NCBI GenBank assembly: GCA_012729935.1
Contig: JAAYBY010000205.1
Coordinates: 1-8,289, forward strand
DNA length: 8,289 bases
Direction: 5' to 3'
From: Clostridiaceae bacterium
GTDB taxonomy: Bacteria; Bacillota; Clostridia; Saccharofermentanales; UBA5734
Below, in pieces: positions 1 to 6,442 of the stretch (its first letter is position 1; each line of letters starts with the position of its first letter). The translations under genes were made by a program, and so were the position numbers. Under the pieces are notes generated by a model. It did no database searches. It saw only the letters and a program-made list of their open reading frames with translations, and was not told the origin of the DNA.

Positions 1-740
1 AGCAGATTTTGCCGGGGGTTAAATCATTTGTCGAGTTTTTACAGAAGGAGAATAAGCGGTTCTTGTTTTTAACAAACAGCAGTGAGCGTTCACCGCGTGA
101 ATTACGCTTGAAACTTCTCAATATGGGACTTGATGTTGAAGAAGAACATTTCTACACCAGCGCATTGGCAACCGCTGATTTTATTGCGTCGCAGTCACCG
201 AACTCCACTGCATACGTGATCGGACAATCTGGTCTGCAAAACGCACTTTATGAAGTCGGCGTGACATTCAGTGATGTAGATCCGGAATATGTCATCGTTG
301 GCGAAACAAACAACTACGGCTATGATGCCATTCAGAAGGCAGTCAATCTTGTGCTTGGCGGTTCGAAACTGATCGGAACCAATCCTGATATCAGCGGTCC
401 ATTTGAACATGGCATTTCACCAGCCTGCAAAGCGCTGGTCGCACCGATTGAGATTGTAACCGGCAAGAATGCCTATTTCATCGGCAAACCCAACCCGCTG
501 ATGATGCGAACAGGTGTCAAGATATTAAATTGCAAACGTGAAGAGACAGTCATTATCGGTGATCGGATGGATACTGATATTGTGGCGGGTATTGAATCGG
601 AAATCGACACCGTCCTGGTTTTGTCGGGTGTCACTGATCTTGATACGATCAATCAGTTCCCTTATAGACCACGGTATGTTCTAAACGGCGTCGGAGAAAT
701 TATCACGCGCGCAGATGGCGATCCCGGTATTGCATTTTAA
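1..740 (+). CDS. HAD-IIA family sugar-phosphatase (NagD-type), 5' truncated by window edge
   Basis: A cytoplasmic phosphatase of the HAD superfamily, subclass IIA (NagD/YutF/4-nitrophenylphosphatase group), which hydrolyses small phosphate esters. The reading frame is open to the left edge; the first complete codon is at position 3 and reads QILPGVKSF. The conserved N-terminal DxDGT nucleophile motif (motif I) therefore lies upstream, and about 15-20 residues are probably missing. Counting from the Leu codon at 9, motif II is TNSS (22-25), the motif III lysine is in GKPNP (159-163), and motif IV is GDRMDTD (184-190). The cap region contains TNPDISGP (124-131). The TTG at 9 is an internal Leu codon, not a start. 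The gene ends at TAA 738-740 and is followed by a hairpin terminator, converging on the rluF-like gene. Family assignment is firm; the substrate cannot be read from sequence. Confidence 0.92.
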   Translation, partial: QILPGVKSFVEFLQKENKRFLFLTNSSERSPRELRLKLLNMGLDVEEEHFYTSALATADFIASQSPNSTAYVIGQSGLQNALYEVGVTFSDVDPEYVIVGETNNYGYDAIQKAVNLVLGGSKLIGTNPDISGPFEHGISPACKALVAPIEIVTGKNAYFIGKPNPLMMRTGVKILNCKREETVIIGDRMDTDIVAGIESEIDTVLVLSGVTDLDTINQFPYRPRYVLNGVGEIITRADGDPGIAF

Positions 741-762
741 TCAATGCGTCCGAAAGATATGC

Positions 763-801
763 GGCAGCTTCAGGATACTGAATTCTGAAGCTGCCCTTTT
801 A
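763..801 (+). terminator. Intrinsic terminator of the HAD phosphatase gene
   Basis: A perfect 11-bp stem, GGCAGCTTCAG (763-773) with CTGAAGCTGCC (785-795), has an 11-nt loop and is followed on the + strand by C plus a short T run (797-800). It starts 22 bases after the phosphatase stop codon. The right arm and loop lie within the last codons of the converging rluF-like gene. On the minus strand the hairpin is followed by GCATATCTTT, a poorer U tract, so it works best for + transcription and perhaps weakly in the other direction. Confidence 0.85.
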
Positions 802-1498
802 ATACCTTGAGTTCACGTGGAGTCAGATACCGCCAGTCGCCGGGTCTCATGGAATCGATCGTCAAATGCATGATTCTGACCCGGATGAGTCTTTTTACAG
901 TGTAGCCGCACGCTTCACACATCCGTCGGATCTGTCGATTCAGACCCTGTGTCAAGATGATTCGGAAAACCGTATCCTGCTCACGCCAGATTTTACAGGG
1001 TCGTGTCACTGTATTCAAAATAGGAACACCGGAGGCCATCTGTTCAAGAAAGGTCTGAGTAACCGGTTTGTCAACCGTGACACGGTATTCTTTTTCATGT
1101 TTATTGTGTTGGCGAAGCATCCGATTGACAATTGAACCGTCATTTGTCAGCAAAATCAAACCCTCAGAATCCCGGTCAAGCCGGCCGACGGGGAAAATCC
1201 GCTCCTCAAACCCAAGGTAATCTACAATGTTGTCCCTGCGTCGTGGATCAGTCGTACAGGTAATACCGACCGGCTTGTAAAGAAGTACATATATATTGTT
1301 TTCAAGCGTGACAACCGGTTGGCCGTTGACTTTAACGATCTGGCCGTTTTGCACACGGCTGCCAATTTCAGCCTTCTGATCATCAATGGTGACGACTCCG
1401 CTGGCAATCAGGCCATCTGCCTGCCTGCGGCTGCAAAAACCGGCGGCAGATAAATACCGGTTGATACGAACCCCCTGGCTGTTGTCAGGTACCGGCAT
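770..1498 (-). CDS. rluF: RsuA-family pseudouridine synthase, RluF-like
   Basis: Predicted 23S rRNA pseudouridine synthase of the RsuA/RluB/E/F family, 242 residues. An N-terminal S4 RNA-binding domain (about 10-60: RINRYLSAAGFCSRRQAD) precedes the catalytic domain. The fold start is LLYKPVGITCTTD (72-84). The catalytic aspartate is D108 in GRLDRDSEG, and the conserved QGLNRQIRRMCE segment is at 184-195. The sequences HEKEYRVTVDKP and GVPILNTVT resemble E. coli RluF (U2604 of 23S rRNA, also U35 of tRNA-Tyr) more than RsuA or RluB; this subfamily choice rests on memory of the family. The ATG (1498-1496) overlaps the TGA of the upstream USP-like gene by one base (TGATG). No clear Shine-Dalgarno precedes it, so translation is probably coupled. 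It is the last gene of the minus-strand block. Confidence 0.88.
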   Translation of the reverse strand: MPVPDNSQGVRINRYLSAAGFCSRRQADGLIASGVVTIDDQKAEIGSRVQNGQIVKVNGQPVVTLENNIYVLLYKPVGITCTTDPRRRDNIVDYLGFEERIFPVGRLDRDSEGLILLTNDGSIVNRMLRQHNKHEKEYRVTVDKPVTQTFLEQMASGVPILNTVTRPCKIWREQDTVFRIILTQGLNRQIRRMCEACGYTVKRLIRVRIMHLTIDSMRPGDWRYLTPRELKVLKGQLQNSVS

Positions 1499-1911
1499 CA
1501 GAAAAACAAGGGTTCATCAGCACCCTGAAAAGCTGCTGCCAGTTGTACATGGCCGCTCTGATTGACCGTGATGATCGAAAGATCCGGAAAGCGACTTTCC
1601 AGATCGGAAATAAATACGCTGTGTCCCGGTTCTGGTGGTTCACCGACAATCACAGCTTGAATGGGGTTGTTTTCGATATAGTGGGCGATCGCCTCAGATG
1701 CACTGTTATGGAATAAAATGATCATTTCGGCCTCAAGCTGCTTGGCAACTTGGTAGAGGTATTCCATTTCATCGCTGGCAAACCATTCTTCAGAACCTCG
1801 CTGACGAACGCTGATAACCTTTAGGGAAGTTTTGAGAAGGGTGGCAAGATGACTGCCGGTTCGAATCAATCGACTGCATGTTTCCTGATCCGTCACACAG
1901 ACAAGAACCAT
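1498..1911 (-). CDS. Stand-alone universal-stress-protein domain resembling the USP domain of KdpD
   Basis: A 137-residue cytoplasmic protein with an alpha/beta USP (UspA-like) fold. It opens with a beta strand, VLVCVTDQE (2-10), then the helix SRLIRTGSHLATLL (13-26), the strand LKVISV (30-35), the helix YLYQVAKQLEAEMIIL (51-66), the helix ASEAIAHYIENN (71-82), then IQAVIVGEPP (84-93) and LSIITVN (111-117). The order and wording closely follow the USP domain inside KdpD sensor kinases, but no KdpD kinase or transporter is attached or nearby. The usual ATP-binding Gly-rich signature after VIVG (GxxG-9x-GS/T) is absent; EPPEPGHSVFIS stands there, so nucleotide binding is doubtful. A good SD (AAAGGA) lies nine or so bases before the ATG. 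The stop overlaps the rluF-like start. Its role, perhaps sensing or partner binding, is not known. Confidence 0.75.
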   Translation of the reverse strand: MVLVCVTDQETCSRLIRTGSHLATLLKTSLKVISVRQRGSEEWFASDEMEYLYQVAKQLEAEMIILFHNSASEAIAHYIENNPIQAVIVGEPPEPGHSVFISDLESRFPDLSIITVNQSGHVQLAAAFQGADEPLFF

Positions 1912-1986
1912 TTGATTACATCCTTTCTGTTGACCTTTGCCTTTGATTCTTTCAATAACAGTCTACCTGTGATTTGTGAAGAGACT

Positions 1987-2015
1987 ATGACAGCACGGCA
2001 ACAATATCTGGTCAA
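1987..2015 (-). promoter_or_regulatory. Possible internal promoter for the USP-rluF pair
   Basis: On the minus strand TTGACC (2015-2010) is separated by exactly 17 bases from TGTCAT (1992-1987), which is preceded by TGC, giving an extended -10. The -35 matches 5 of 6 consensus bases and the -10 matches 4 of 6. It sits in the 148-bp gap between the kinase stop and the USP start. I see no terminator in that gap, so the pair may also be read through from the kinase gene. Confidence 0.45.
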
Positions 2016-2059
2016 GGGTCACAAGAGTCTACACGATCAGCATGGAAATTCTGTGATGA

Positions 2060-3856
2060 TTAAGTTTTATCAGCTTGATACCGACTTAAGGAAAACGTGA
2101 ACGCTGCACCTTGCTGAGGATTGCTTTCCACGGTGATTGTCTGGTTCATTTTTTGCAGGATTTCCTGGGCGATTGACAGGCCGAGGCCTGTGCCGGTCTG
2201 ATGATGTGCTTTATCTGCCTTATAGAACCGGTCAAAAACGTGGTTGATGTCTGATGGATCAATTCCAATACCCGTGTCGCGAATGGTGATGAACACCGAT
2301 GAGTCATCCCATTGACTGTCAACCGTTATCAGCCCGCCTTTTGGTGTGAATTTGATCGCATTATCCAGGAGAATAATCAACACCTGCTCGATTCTGTCCG
2401 GGTCGGCATAAACAAGCGGGCAGCGTTCAATGGCATCAGAAAATTGCAGTTTCAGTCCTTTTTCCTCCGCCTGAGGCGTATATTTGATAGACAGATCACG
2501 AAGCATATTGGACAGTCTGAATGATTCCAGCTGAATGGGCAGCGCGTTAGCTTGCAGTCTTGACAATTCCAGCATGTCGTCAATCAACCTTGAGAGACGT
2601 ATGATTTCCCGAAGCAGAATATTGAAATAGCGCTGCCGGTCAGCTTCCTGCGAGACCATGCCGTCATTAAGAGGTTCAACAAGTGCGCGCATGGCTGTCA
2701 ACGGGCTGCGCAGTTCGTGGGAAATATTGGCAACGTAATCTCTTCTGGTCTGTTCCAGACGAACAGCCTCGGTACTGTCGTGCAATAACGCAACGCCACC
2801 GACAATCAGCTCATTCTCATCAGATAGTGGAGAAACCTGGACACGAATCACTCTATTCTGAATATCCAGCATCAGTGTTATCGGTCGGCCGGACTTAATC
2901 GCTTCGTCAAAAGCCTTGGCCAACGGTTGATTGATCTGATGAATATCTGTTGAGATTTGAGGTTCAATCAACCCGATCAGAGCACAAGCCATCTGATTCA
3001 TTTGGGTGCTTTTACCGTCAGAATCGACCGCGATCAACCCATCCTTCATGCCGTCTATGATTTGCTTCAGGCGATTTTTCTCCAGGACGAGATCTGAGAT
3101 TGTTTTTGACAGGCTTTGAGCCAGGTGATTCATCGTCATGGCAAGTTCACCGATCTCGCCCTTTTGACGTACATCAGCGCGCAGCGAAAACTGTCCATCA
3201 GCCATAGCCATTGCGACATTTCGTGTTTGTCGAAGCGGTCTGATCAATTTTGCGGTGGCCAGATAGACGGGTATGATCATCAGCGCAAAAACGAACAGGG
3301 AAGAGGCCAGCAAGGCAATATTCATGCTGTTTAAACCAGCATTCAACTCTGTAAGCGGTTGAACGAAAAAAACGGCACCAATAACAGGATTCTGATTGCT
3401 TAATCCCAGGTAAACAGGAACACCGATGTATAGCATTTCATCAGTTTGTGCTGATTTCAGCTGACCTGTGAACCAAAGGGATGAATAGGATCCGGAAAGC
3501 AGCTTATCCATGCGGCTGTCAATCTGTTCCAGAATCTCAGATTCTGAAGATGTAAAGGCTTCCGGTAAGGCTGTGTTAAGAAACTTACCGCTCAAGCCGT
3601 CAACCACAAAAATCCAGGCATCGAACAGATCCAGCGAAGACGTAATCAGCTCGTTAAAATAGGAGTCATTCCGAAAATAGTTTCGAGAGGCAAGCTGAGC
3701 GACTGATTCAGCTTTCGGCAGCAATTCATTGACTTTTATTTCCGTGAGAACGGAGCGCGCAACAAAACTGTAGATTATGGCGGTTAATAAAGTCCATAAC
3801 AGCAAAGCCAATAGGAGCAACGCAAGCATTCGACGAAAAAAAATGCTTCTTAGCAT
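2060..3856 (-). CDS. Membrane sensor histidine kinase (HAMP-PAS-HisKA-HATPase_c)
   Basis: The sensor of a two-component system, 598 residues, similar in length and layout to WalK, PhoR and ResE. It has TM1 at about 10-33, an extracytoplasmic domain at 34-178, and TM2 at about 179-202. A HAMP domain follows at about 201-255, then a PAS domain at about 262-360 (IIDGMKDGLIAVDSDG). The HisKA domain has phospho-acceptor H380 in NISHELRSP. The HATPase_c domain has an N box (LLDNAIKFTP, N499), a G1 box (DTGIGI, 527-532), an F box (FDRFYKAD) and a G2 box (GTGLGL, 555-560). All catalytic motifs are intact. The start ATG directly abuts the TGA of the regulator (TGAATG), with a distant GAGG before it, so translation is probably coupled. 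The signal is not deducible; the extracellular domain of about 145 residues suggests an envelope or external ligand. Confidence 0.95.
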   Translation of the reverse strand: MLRSIFFRRMLALLLLALLLWTLLTAIIYSFVARSVLTEIKVNELLPKAESVAQLASRNYFRNDSYFNELITSSLDLFDAWIFVVDGLSGKFLNTALPEAFTSSESEILEQIDSRMDKLLSGSYSSLWFTGQLKSAQTDEMLYIGVPVYLGLSNQNPVIGAVFFVQPLTELNAGLNSMNIALLASSLFVFALMIIPVYLATAKLIRPLRQTRNVAMAMADGQFSLRADVRQKGEIGELAMTMNHLAQSLSKTISDLVLEKNRLKQIIDGMKDGLIAVDSDGKSTQMNQMACALIGLIEPQISTDIHQINQPLAKAFDEAIKSGRPITLMLDIQNRVIRVQVSPLSDENELIVGGVALLHDSTEAVRLEQTRRDYVANISHELRSPLTAMRALVEPLNDGMVSQEADRQRYFNILLREIIRLSRLIDDMLELSRLQANALPIQLESFRLSNMLRDLSIKYTPQAEEKGLKLQFSDAIERCPLVYADPDRIEQVLIILLDNAIKFTPKGGLITVDSQWDDSSVFITIRDTGIGIDPSDINHVFDRFYKADKAHHQTGTGLGLSIAQEILQKMNQTITVESNPQQGAAFTFSLSRYQADKT

Positions 3857-4549
3857 TCAGCGGAAGACCTCAAACTTGTAACCAACACCATACACAGTCA
3901 TCAAACCCCACCCGGCGTTTTCTTTGGCGATTTTCTGACGAATGCGTTTGATATGGGTGTCGACGGTTCGGGTATCACCAAAATAGTCATACCCCCAGAC
4001 TTTAGACAAGATTTGTTCGCGATCCATAACCTGACCGACATGCGAAGCAAGCAAATAGAGTATTTCAACTTCTTTAGGCGTACAGGCGATAACGGTGTCA
4101 TCAACCTTTATTTGATAATTGTCAATGTTGATCTCAAGACCGTCAAAACGCAGAATTGAACGGCCTTGCTGCGTTTTTTCTCCCAGACGACGCAATACAG
4201 CCTTGATACGTGCAATGACTTCACGAGGGCTAAACGGCTTGACAATATAGTCATCCGCACCAAGTTCAAGGCCGAGAACGCGATCGATTTCTTCACCTTT
4301 GGCAGTCAGCATGATAATGGGCACGGAACTGAAACGTCTGATTTCGCGGCACACGTCTGTTCCCGATATTTTCGGCATCATCAGGTCGAGAATGATCAGA
4401 TCCGGCTGAACGGATTCATTCATGGAAAGTGCCTGTTCACCATCGTAGGCCGAGCTGAAATCAAAACGCTCTGCCTTTAAATAAAGACCCAGAGATTCAT
4501 GAATGACAGGATCATCATCACAGATTAGTATGTGTGGGGTTTTTCCCAT
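3857..4549 (-). CDS. OmpR/PhoB-family response regulator
   Basis: The DNA-binding partner of the adjacent kinase, 230 residues from the chosen ATG. The receiver domain (about 5-118) carries acidic residues D11/D12, the phospho-acceptor D55 in LIILDLMMPK, T82 and K104 (IVKPFSPRE). The winged-helix Trans_reg_C domain spans about 135-228, with TPKEVEILYLL, the recognition region RTVDTHIKRIRQKI and the terminal wing TVYGVGYKFE. The ATG at 4549 is preferred because MGKTPHILICDDD matches the usual start of the family and GGTGA precedes it at 5 bases. An in-frame GTG at 4573 would add eight residues (MHGRLVKS). It is the first gene of the minus-strand block. Sequence similarity is generic to WalR/PhoP/PhoB regulators, so no specific name is given. 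Confidence 0.94.
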   Translation of the reverse strand: MGKTPHILICDDDPVIHESLGLYLKAERFDFSSAYDGEQALSMNESVQPDLIILDLMMPKISGTDVCREIRRFSSVPIIMLTAKGEEIDRVLGLELGADDYIVKPFSPREVIARIKAVLRRLGEKTQQGRSILRFDGLEINIDNYQIKVDDTVIACTPKEVEILYLLASHVGQVMDREQILSKVWGYDYFGDTRTVDTHIKRIRQKIAKENAGWGLMTVYGVGYKFEVFR

Positions 4550-4593
4550 GCTTTTCACCAACCTTCCATGCACCGGTCAGAAGACCTGGATCA

Positions 4594-4610
4594 ATCAGTA
4601 TGATCAGTAT
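4594..4610. repeat. Tandem ATCAGTAT repeat at the regulator promoter
   Basis: Two identical 8-bp copies of ATCAGTAT lie at 4594-4601 and 4603-4610 on the + strand, separated by one base (period 9). A GATCA precedes them at 4589. The second copy overlaps the minus-strand -10 box by two bases and the array covers the predicted transcription start. Winged-helix regulators bind direct repeats, so an operator for autoregulation or another regulator is possible, but this is inference from position. Confidence 0.4.
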
Positions 4611-4639
4611 TATAACGCAAACTTCAGCGTTCGTGGCAA
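4609..4639 (-). promoter_or_regulatory. Promoter of the two-component operon
   Basis: On the minus strand a perfect TATAAT (4614-4609) lies 19 bases from TTGCCA (4639-4634), which matches five of six -35 bases. The spacer is longer than ideal, which often goes with activator dependence. The predicted start of transcription is near 4602, about 50 bases upstream of the regulator ATG. The downstream edge of the -10 overlaps the second copy of a tandem repeat (4594-4610). Confidence 0.6.
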
Positions 4640-4673
4640 AATGACACGATTGTTCAGGTTTTGTTAAGCATTA

Positions 4674-4682
4674 TGCTATAAT
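4674..4682 (+). promoter_or_regulatory. Extended -10 promoter of the methyltransferase-rluA operon
   Basis: TGCTATAAT is a perfect extended -10 element (TGnTATAAT) on the + strand. No good -35 is visible at 17-18 bases (TTCAGG at 4653 is weak), which fits an extended -10 promoter. Predicted transcription starts near 4689, giving a leader of about 25 bases before the ATG at 4714, with AGGAG at 4703-4707. Confidence 0.65.
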
Positions 4683-4713
4683 AAGTCCCGAAAATAAGTG
4701 TTAGGAGCGAACT

Positions 4714-5589
4714 ATGTATTGTTCTGACCGATGGCAGTCCTATGAGCTGATTGATGCCGGCGATGGAGAAAAGCTGGAACGATGGAACGGCTATCTGATC
4801 CAGCGGCCGGACCCTCAGGCTGTCTGGCCACATGATCCGTGGCCCAGACCGGACGCTGTCTATCTGCGAAGCAAAAGCGGTGGTGGATCCTGGCGTGTCA
4901 ACAAACAGCCTCCGAACAATTGGCATATTCGCTATGACAGCACGGCCGGACCTCTGGTCTTCGGCTTAAACCTGATGGGATTCAAACATACCGGGTTGTT
5001 TCCGGAACAAGCTGCCAACTGGGAGTTCGCTATTGACTGCATCAGGAAGGCATTGCTTGACGGACGTCAACCGAGGATTCTCAATTTGTTTGCCTATACA
5101 GGTGCAGCCAGTCTGGCCTGTGCAGCAGCTGGTGCTGCAGAAGTTCTTCATCTTGATGCGTCAAAAGGAATGAACAACCGTGCTCGTGATAATATTGAAC
5201 GCTCTGGACTGACCGGCAAAAATATCCGCCTGATCTGTGACGATGCGAAAAAATTCGTTGAACGGGAAATCAGGAGAGGACGGACGTATGATGGTATCAT
5301 CATGGATCCGCCTGCATACGGGCGGGGACCCTCGGGTGAATTGTGGACGCTGGAGGAAAGTCTTTTTGAACTTGTGACCCTGAGTGCCCGTCTCCTGTCA
5401 GATAAGCCGCTCTTTTTTATTTTAAACACCTACGCTTCAGCCTTGACGCCAACCGTTCTAGCCAATATTCTCAATCTTGTTCTTGCGTCGGAGAAGGGCG
5501 GACAAGCTGAAGCAGATGAACTCTGCCTGCTGACAACAGCCCGTTCACTGATCTTACCCTGTGGTGCAACTGGACGGTGGCGTGTGTGA
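4714..5589 (+). CDS. Class I SAM-dependent methyltransferase, probably acting on rRNA (RlmI/RlmK-related)
   Basis: A 291-residue Rossmann-fold methyltransferase of the COG1092/Methyltrans_SAM type. SAM-binding motif I is LNLFAYTGAASLA (123-135), with an acidic residue in LHLDAS (D148) closing the second strand, and D176/D177 in the next. The catalytic motif IV is MDPPAYGRGPSGELW (197-211), the DPPxYGRGPxGExW variant seen in a subgroup of this family. There is no N-terminal PUA domain as in RlmI; instead about 110 residues form a short beta-rich N-terminal region. The start is fixed by AGGAG at 4703-4707, six bases before the ATG. The next gene starts inside its stop codon (GTGA). Pairing with a pseudouridine synthase supports an RNA substrate; the target base is not known. 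Confidence 0.85.
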   Translation: MYCSDRWQSYELIDAGDGEKLERWNGYLIQRPDPQAVWPHDPWPRPDAVYLRSKSGGGSWRVNKQPPNNWHIRYDSTAGPLVFGLNLMGFKHTGLFPEQAANWEFAIDCIRKALLDGRQPRILNLFAYTGAASLACAAAGAAEVLHLDASKGMNNRARDNIERSGLTGKNIRLICDDAKKFVEREIRRGRTYDGIIMDPPAYGRGPSGELWTLEESLFELVTLSARLLSDKPLFFILNTYASALTPTVLANILNLVLASEKGGQAEADELCLLTTARSLILPCGATGRWRV

Positions 5590-6344
5590 CACAGCCTGAC
5601 AACCCGTCGAATGTGCCCGATATTATATACGAAGACAATCACATCCTGGTTGCAGTCAAAAAACCGGGCGTGCTTTCGCAGTCGACAGGCGACAATACAC
5701 CGGATATGCTGACGCTGCTTAAAGCTTACATCCAAAAGCGTTATGAAAAACCGGGAAAAGTTTTTTTGGGGCTGGTTCATCGATTGGATCAACCGGTCGG
5801 CGGAATTATGGTATTTGCGCGGACGTCAAAAGCCGCTTCACGATTAAGTGAACAAATCAGAAACCGACAGCTTGAGCGGTACTATCTGGCAGTGGTGGAA
5901 GGATCGTTGACACCCGCCCGGGCAATATTGTCCGATTATCTCGAGAAACAACCTTCCGGTCATGTTGCCGTTCAGTCTGATGGAACGGGGAAACATGCAT
6001 TGCTGGCCTACCAGACACTTCAGATCGCTTCTGACGAGTCGAAAACGTTGGTTTGTGTTCGTCTCGGAACAGGACGTCCGCATCAGATCCGTGTACAGTT
6101 TGCATCACGTCATCATCCGATTATCGGTGATCGTCGATATGGACCACGTCTTTATGTTCAATCTGCAAATGTACCGGCACTGTATGCCTGCGGGCTGACA
6201 CTCATCCATCCGACTCGAAAGGAACAGCTGACATTCTTTTCACAACCGCTGAAAATCCTGCCTTGGAGTCAATTCAGCTTGCCTGACGCCTCTACATTCC
6301 AGATGGTTATTCAGTCTTTATTAAATCAGGATCTGTGTGTTTAA
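5586..6344 (+). CDS. RluA-family pseudouridine synthase without S4 domain
   Basis: Converts uridine to pseudouridine in rRNA or tRNA. The 252-residue protein begins almost at the catalytic domain (IIYEDNHILVAVKKPG, 13-28) and lacks the N-terminal S4 domain of RluC/RluD. The catalytic aspartate is D68 in HRLDQPVGG, a variant of the usual HRLDxxTSG. Other family segments are KAASRLSEQ (82-90), LERYYLAVVEG (96-106) and the C-terminal LGTGRPHQIRVQF (160-172). GTG at 5586 is chosen because it gives the usual 4-base GTGA overlap with the methyltransferase stop and has GGTGG five bases upstream; an in-frame GTG at 5577 would add three residues. No terminator follows before the rubrerythrin promoter. 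The modified position cannot be told from sequence. Confidence 0.87.
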   Translation: MTQPDNPSNVPDIIYEDNHILVAVKKPGVLSQSTGDNTPDMLTLLKAYIQKRYEKPGKVFLGLVHRLDQPVGGIMVFARTSKAASRLSEQIRNRQLERYYLAVVEGSLTPARAILSDYLEKQPSGHVAVQSDGTGKHALLAYQTLQIASDESKTLVCVRLGTGRPHQIRVQFASRHHPIIGDRRYGPRLYVQSANVPALYACGLTLIHPTRKEQLTFFSQPLKILPWSQFSLPDASTFQMVIQSLLNQDLCV

Positions 6345-6357
6345 ATAATCATTATCA
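6343..6357. promoter_or_regulatory. PerR/Fur-like box at the rubrerythrin promoter
   Basis: AAATAATCATTATCA is a near-palindromic 7-1-7 element. It matches 12 of 14 fixed positions of the Fur-type TGATAATnATTATCA and 11 of 14 of the PerR-type TTATAATnATTATAA. It starts inside the RluA stop codon and covers the -35 region of the promoter whose -10 is at 6361, where binding should repress. PerR control of rubrerythrin genes is known in clostridia; which Fur-family member acts here is inference. Confidence 0.65.
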
Positions 6358-6366
6358 TGTTATAAT
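6358..6366 (+). promoter_or_regulatory. Extended -10 promoter of rubrerythrin
   Basis: TGTTATAAT (TGn plus a perfect TATAAT at 6361-6366) forms an extended -10. The -35 region is poor, as with the methyltransferase promoter. Predicted transcription starts near 6373, giving a leader of about 70 bases that contains a hairpin. Confidence 0.65.
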
Positions 6367-6379
6367 GGATATCAAATAA

Positions 6380-6395
6380 GGCTCCGCTGGGAGCC
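6380..6395 (+). other. 5' UTR hairpin of the rubrerythrin mRNA
   Basis: GGCTCC (6380-6385) and GGAGCC (6390-6395) pair perfectly around a GCTG loop, only about 7 bases from the predicted mRNA 5' end. It is followed by TGTCAAGATC, not a T run, so it is not an intrinsic terminator. A 5' hairpin of this kind may stabilise the transcript. Confidence 0.5.
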
Positions 6396-6430
6396 TGTCA
6401 AGATCAAATTTGGCTTTAGGCCATCAACAA

Positions 6431-6437
6431 AAGGAGG
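6431..6437 (+). promoter_or_regulatory. Strong Shine-Dalgarno fixing the rubrerythrin start
   Basis: AAGGAGG is five bases before the ATG at 6443. This decides the start over an in-frame TTG at 6410, which would add eleven residues unlike the family N terminus. Confidence 0.9.
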
Positions 6438-6442
6438 ACAAC

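Noticed and set aside
9..11. TTG as start of the HAD phosphatase
   Set aside because: The frame is open upstream to the window edge and reads QILPG, which continues the family N terminus; motif I is still missing, so the true start lies outside.
1498..3856. A split kdpD gene (USP domain plus kinase)
   Set aside because: The kinase has its own HAMP-PAS architecture with two membrane segments, not the four-helix KdpD membrane domain, the gene order is wrong, and no kdp transporter genes are present.
4550..4573. GTG at 4573 as start of the response regulator
   Set aside because: It adds eight residues atypical of the family and has a weaker ribosome binding site; kept as an alternative only.
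4654..4926. Minus-strand open frame of about 90 codons over the methyltransferase start
   Set aside because: It is antisense to a clear family gene and its promoter, with no family features of its own.
6380..6395. Terminator for the methyltransferase-rluA operon
   Set aside because: The stem has only six pairs, no T run follows, and it lies downstream of the rubrerythrin promoter.
6410..6442. TTG at 6410 as an upstream start for rubrerythrin
   Set aside because: AAGGAGG lies between it and the ATG at 6443, and MPQLKGTET is the usual family N terminus.
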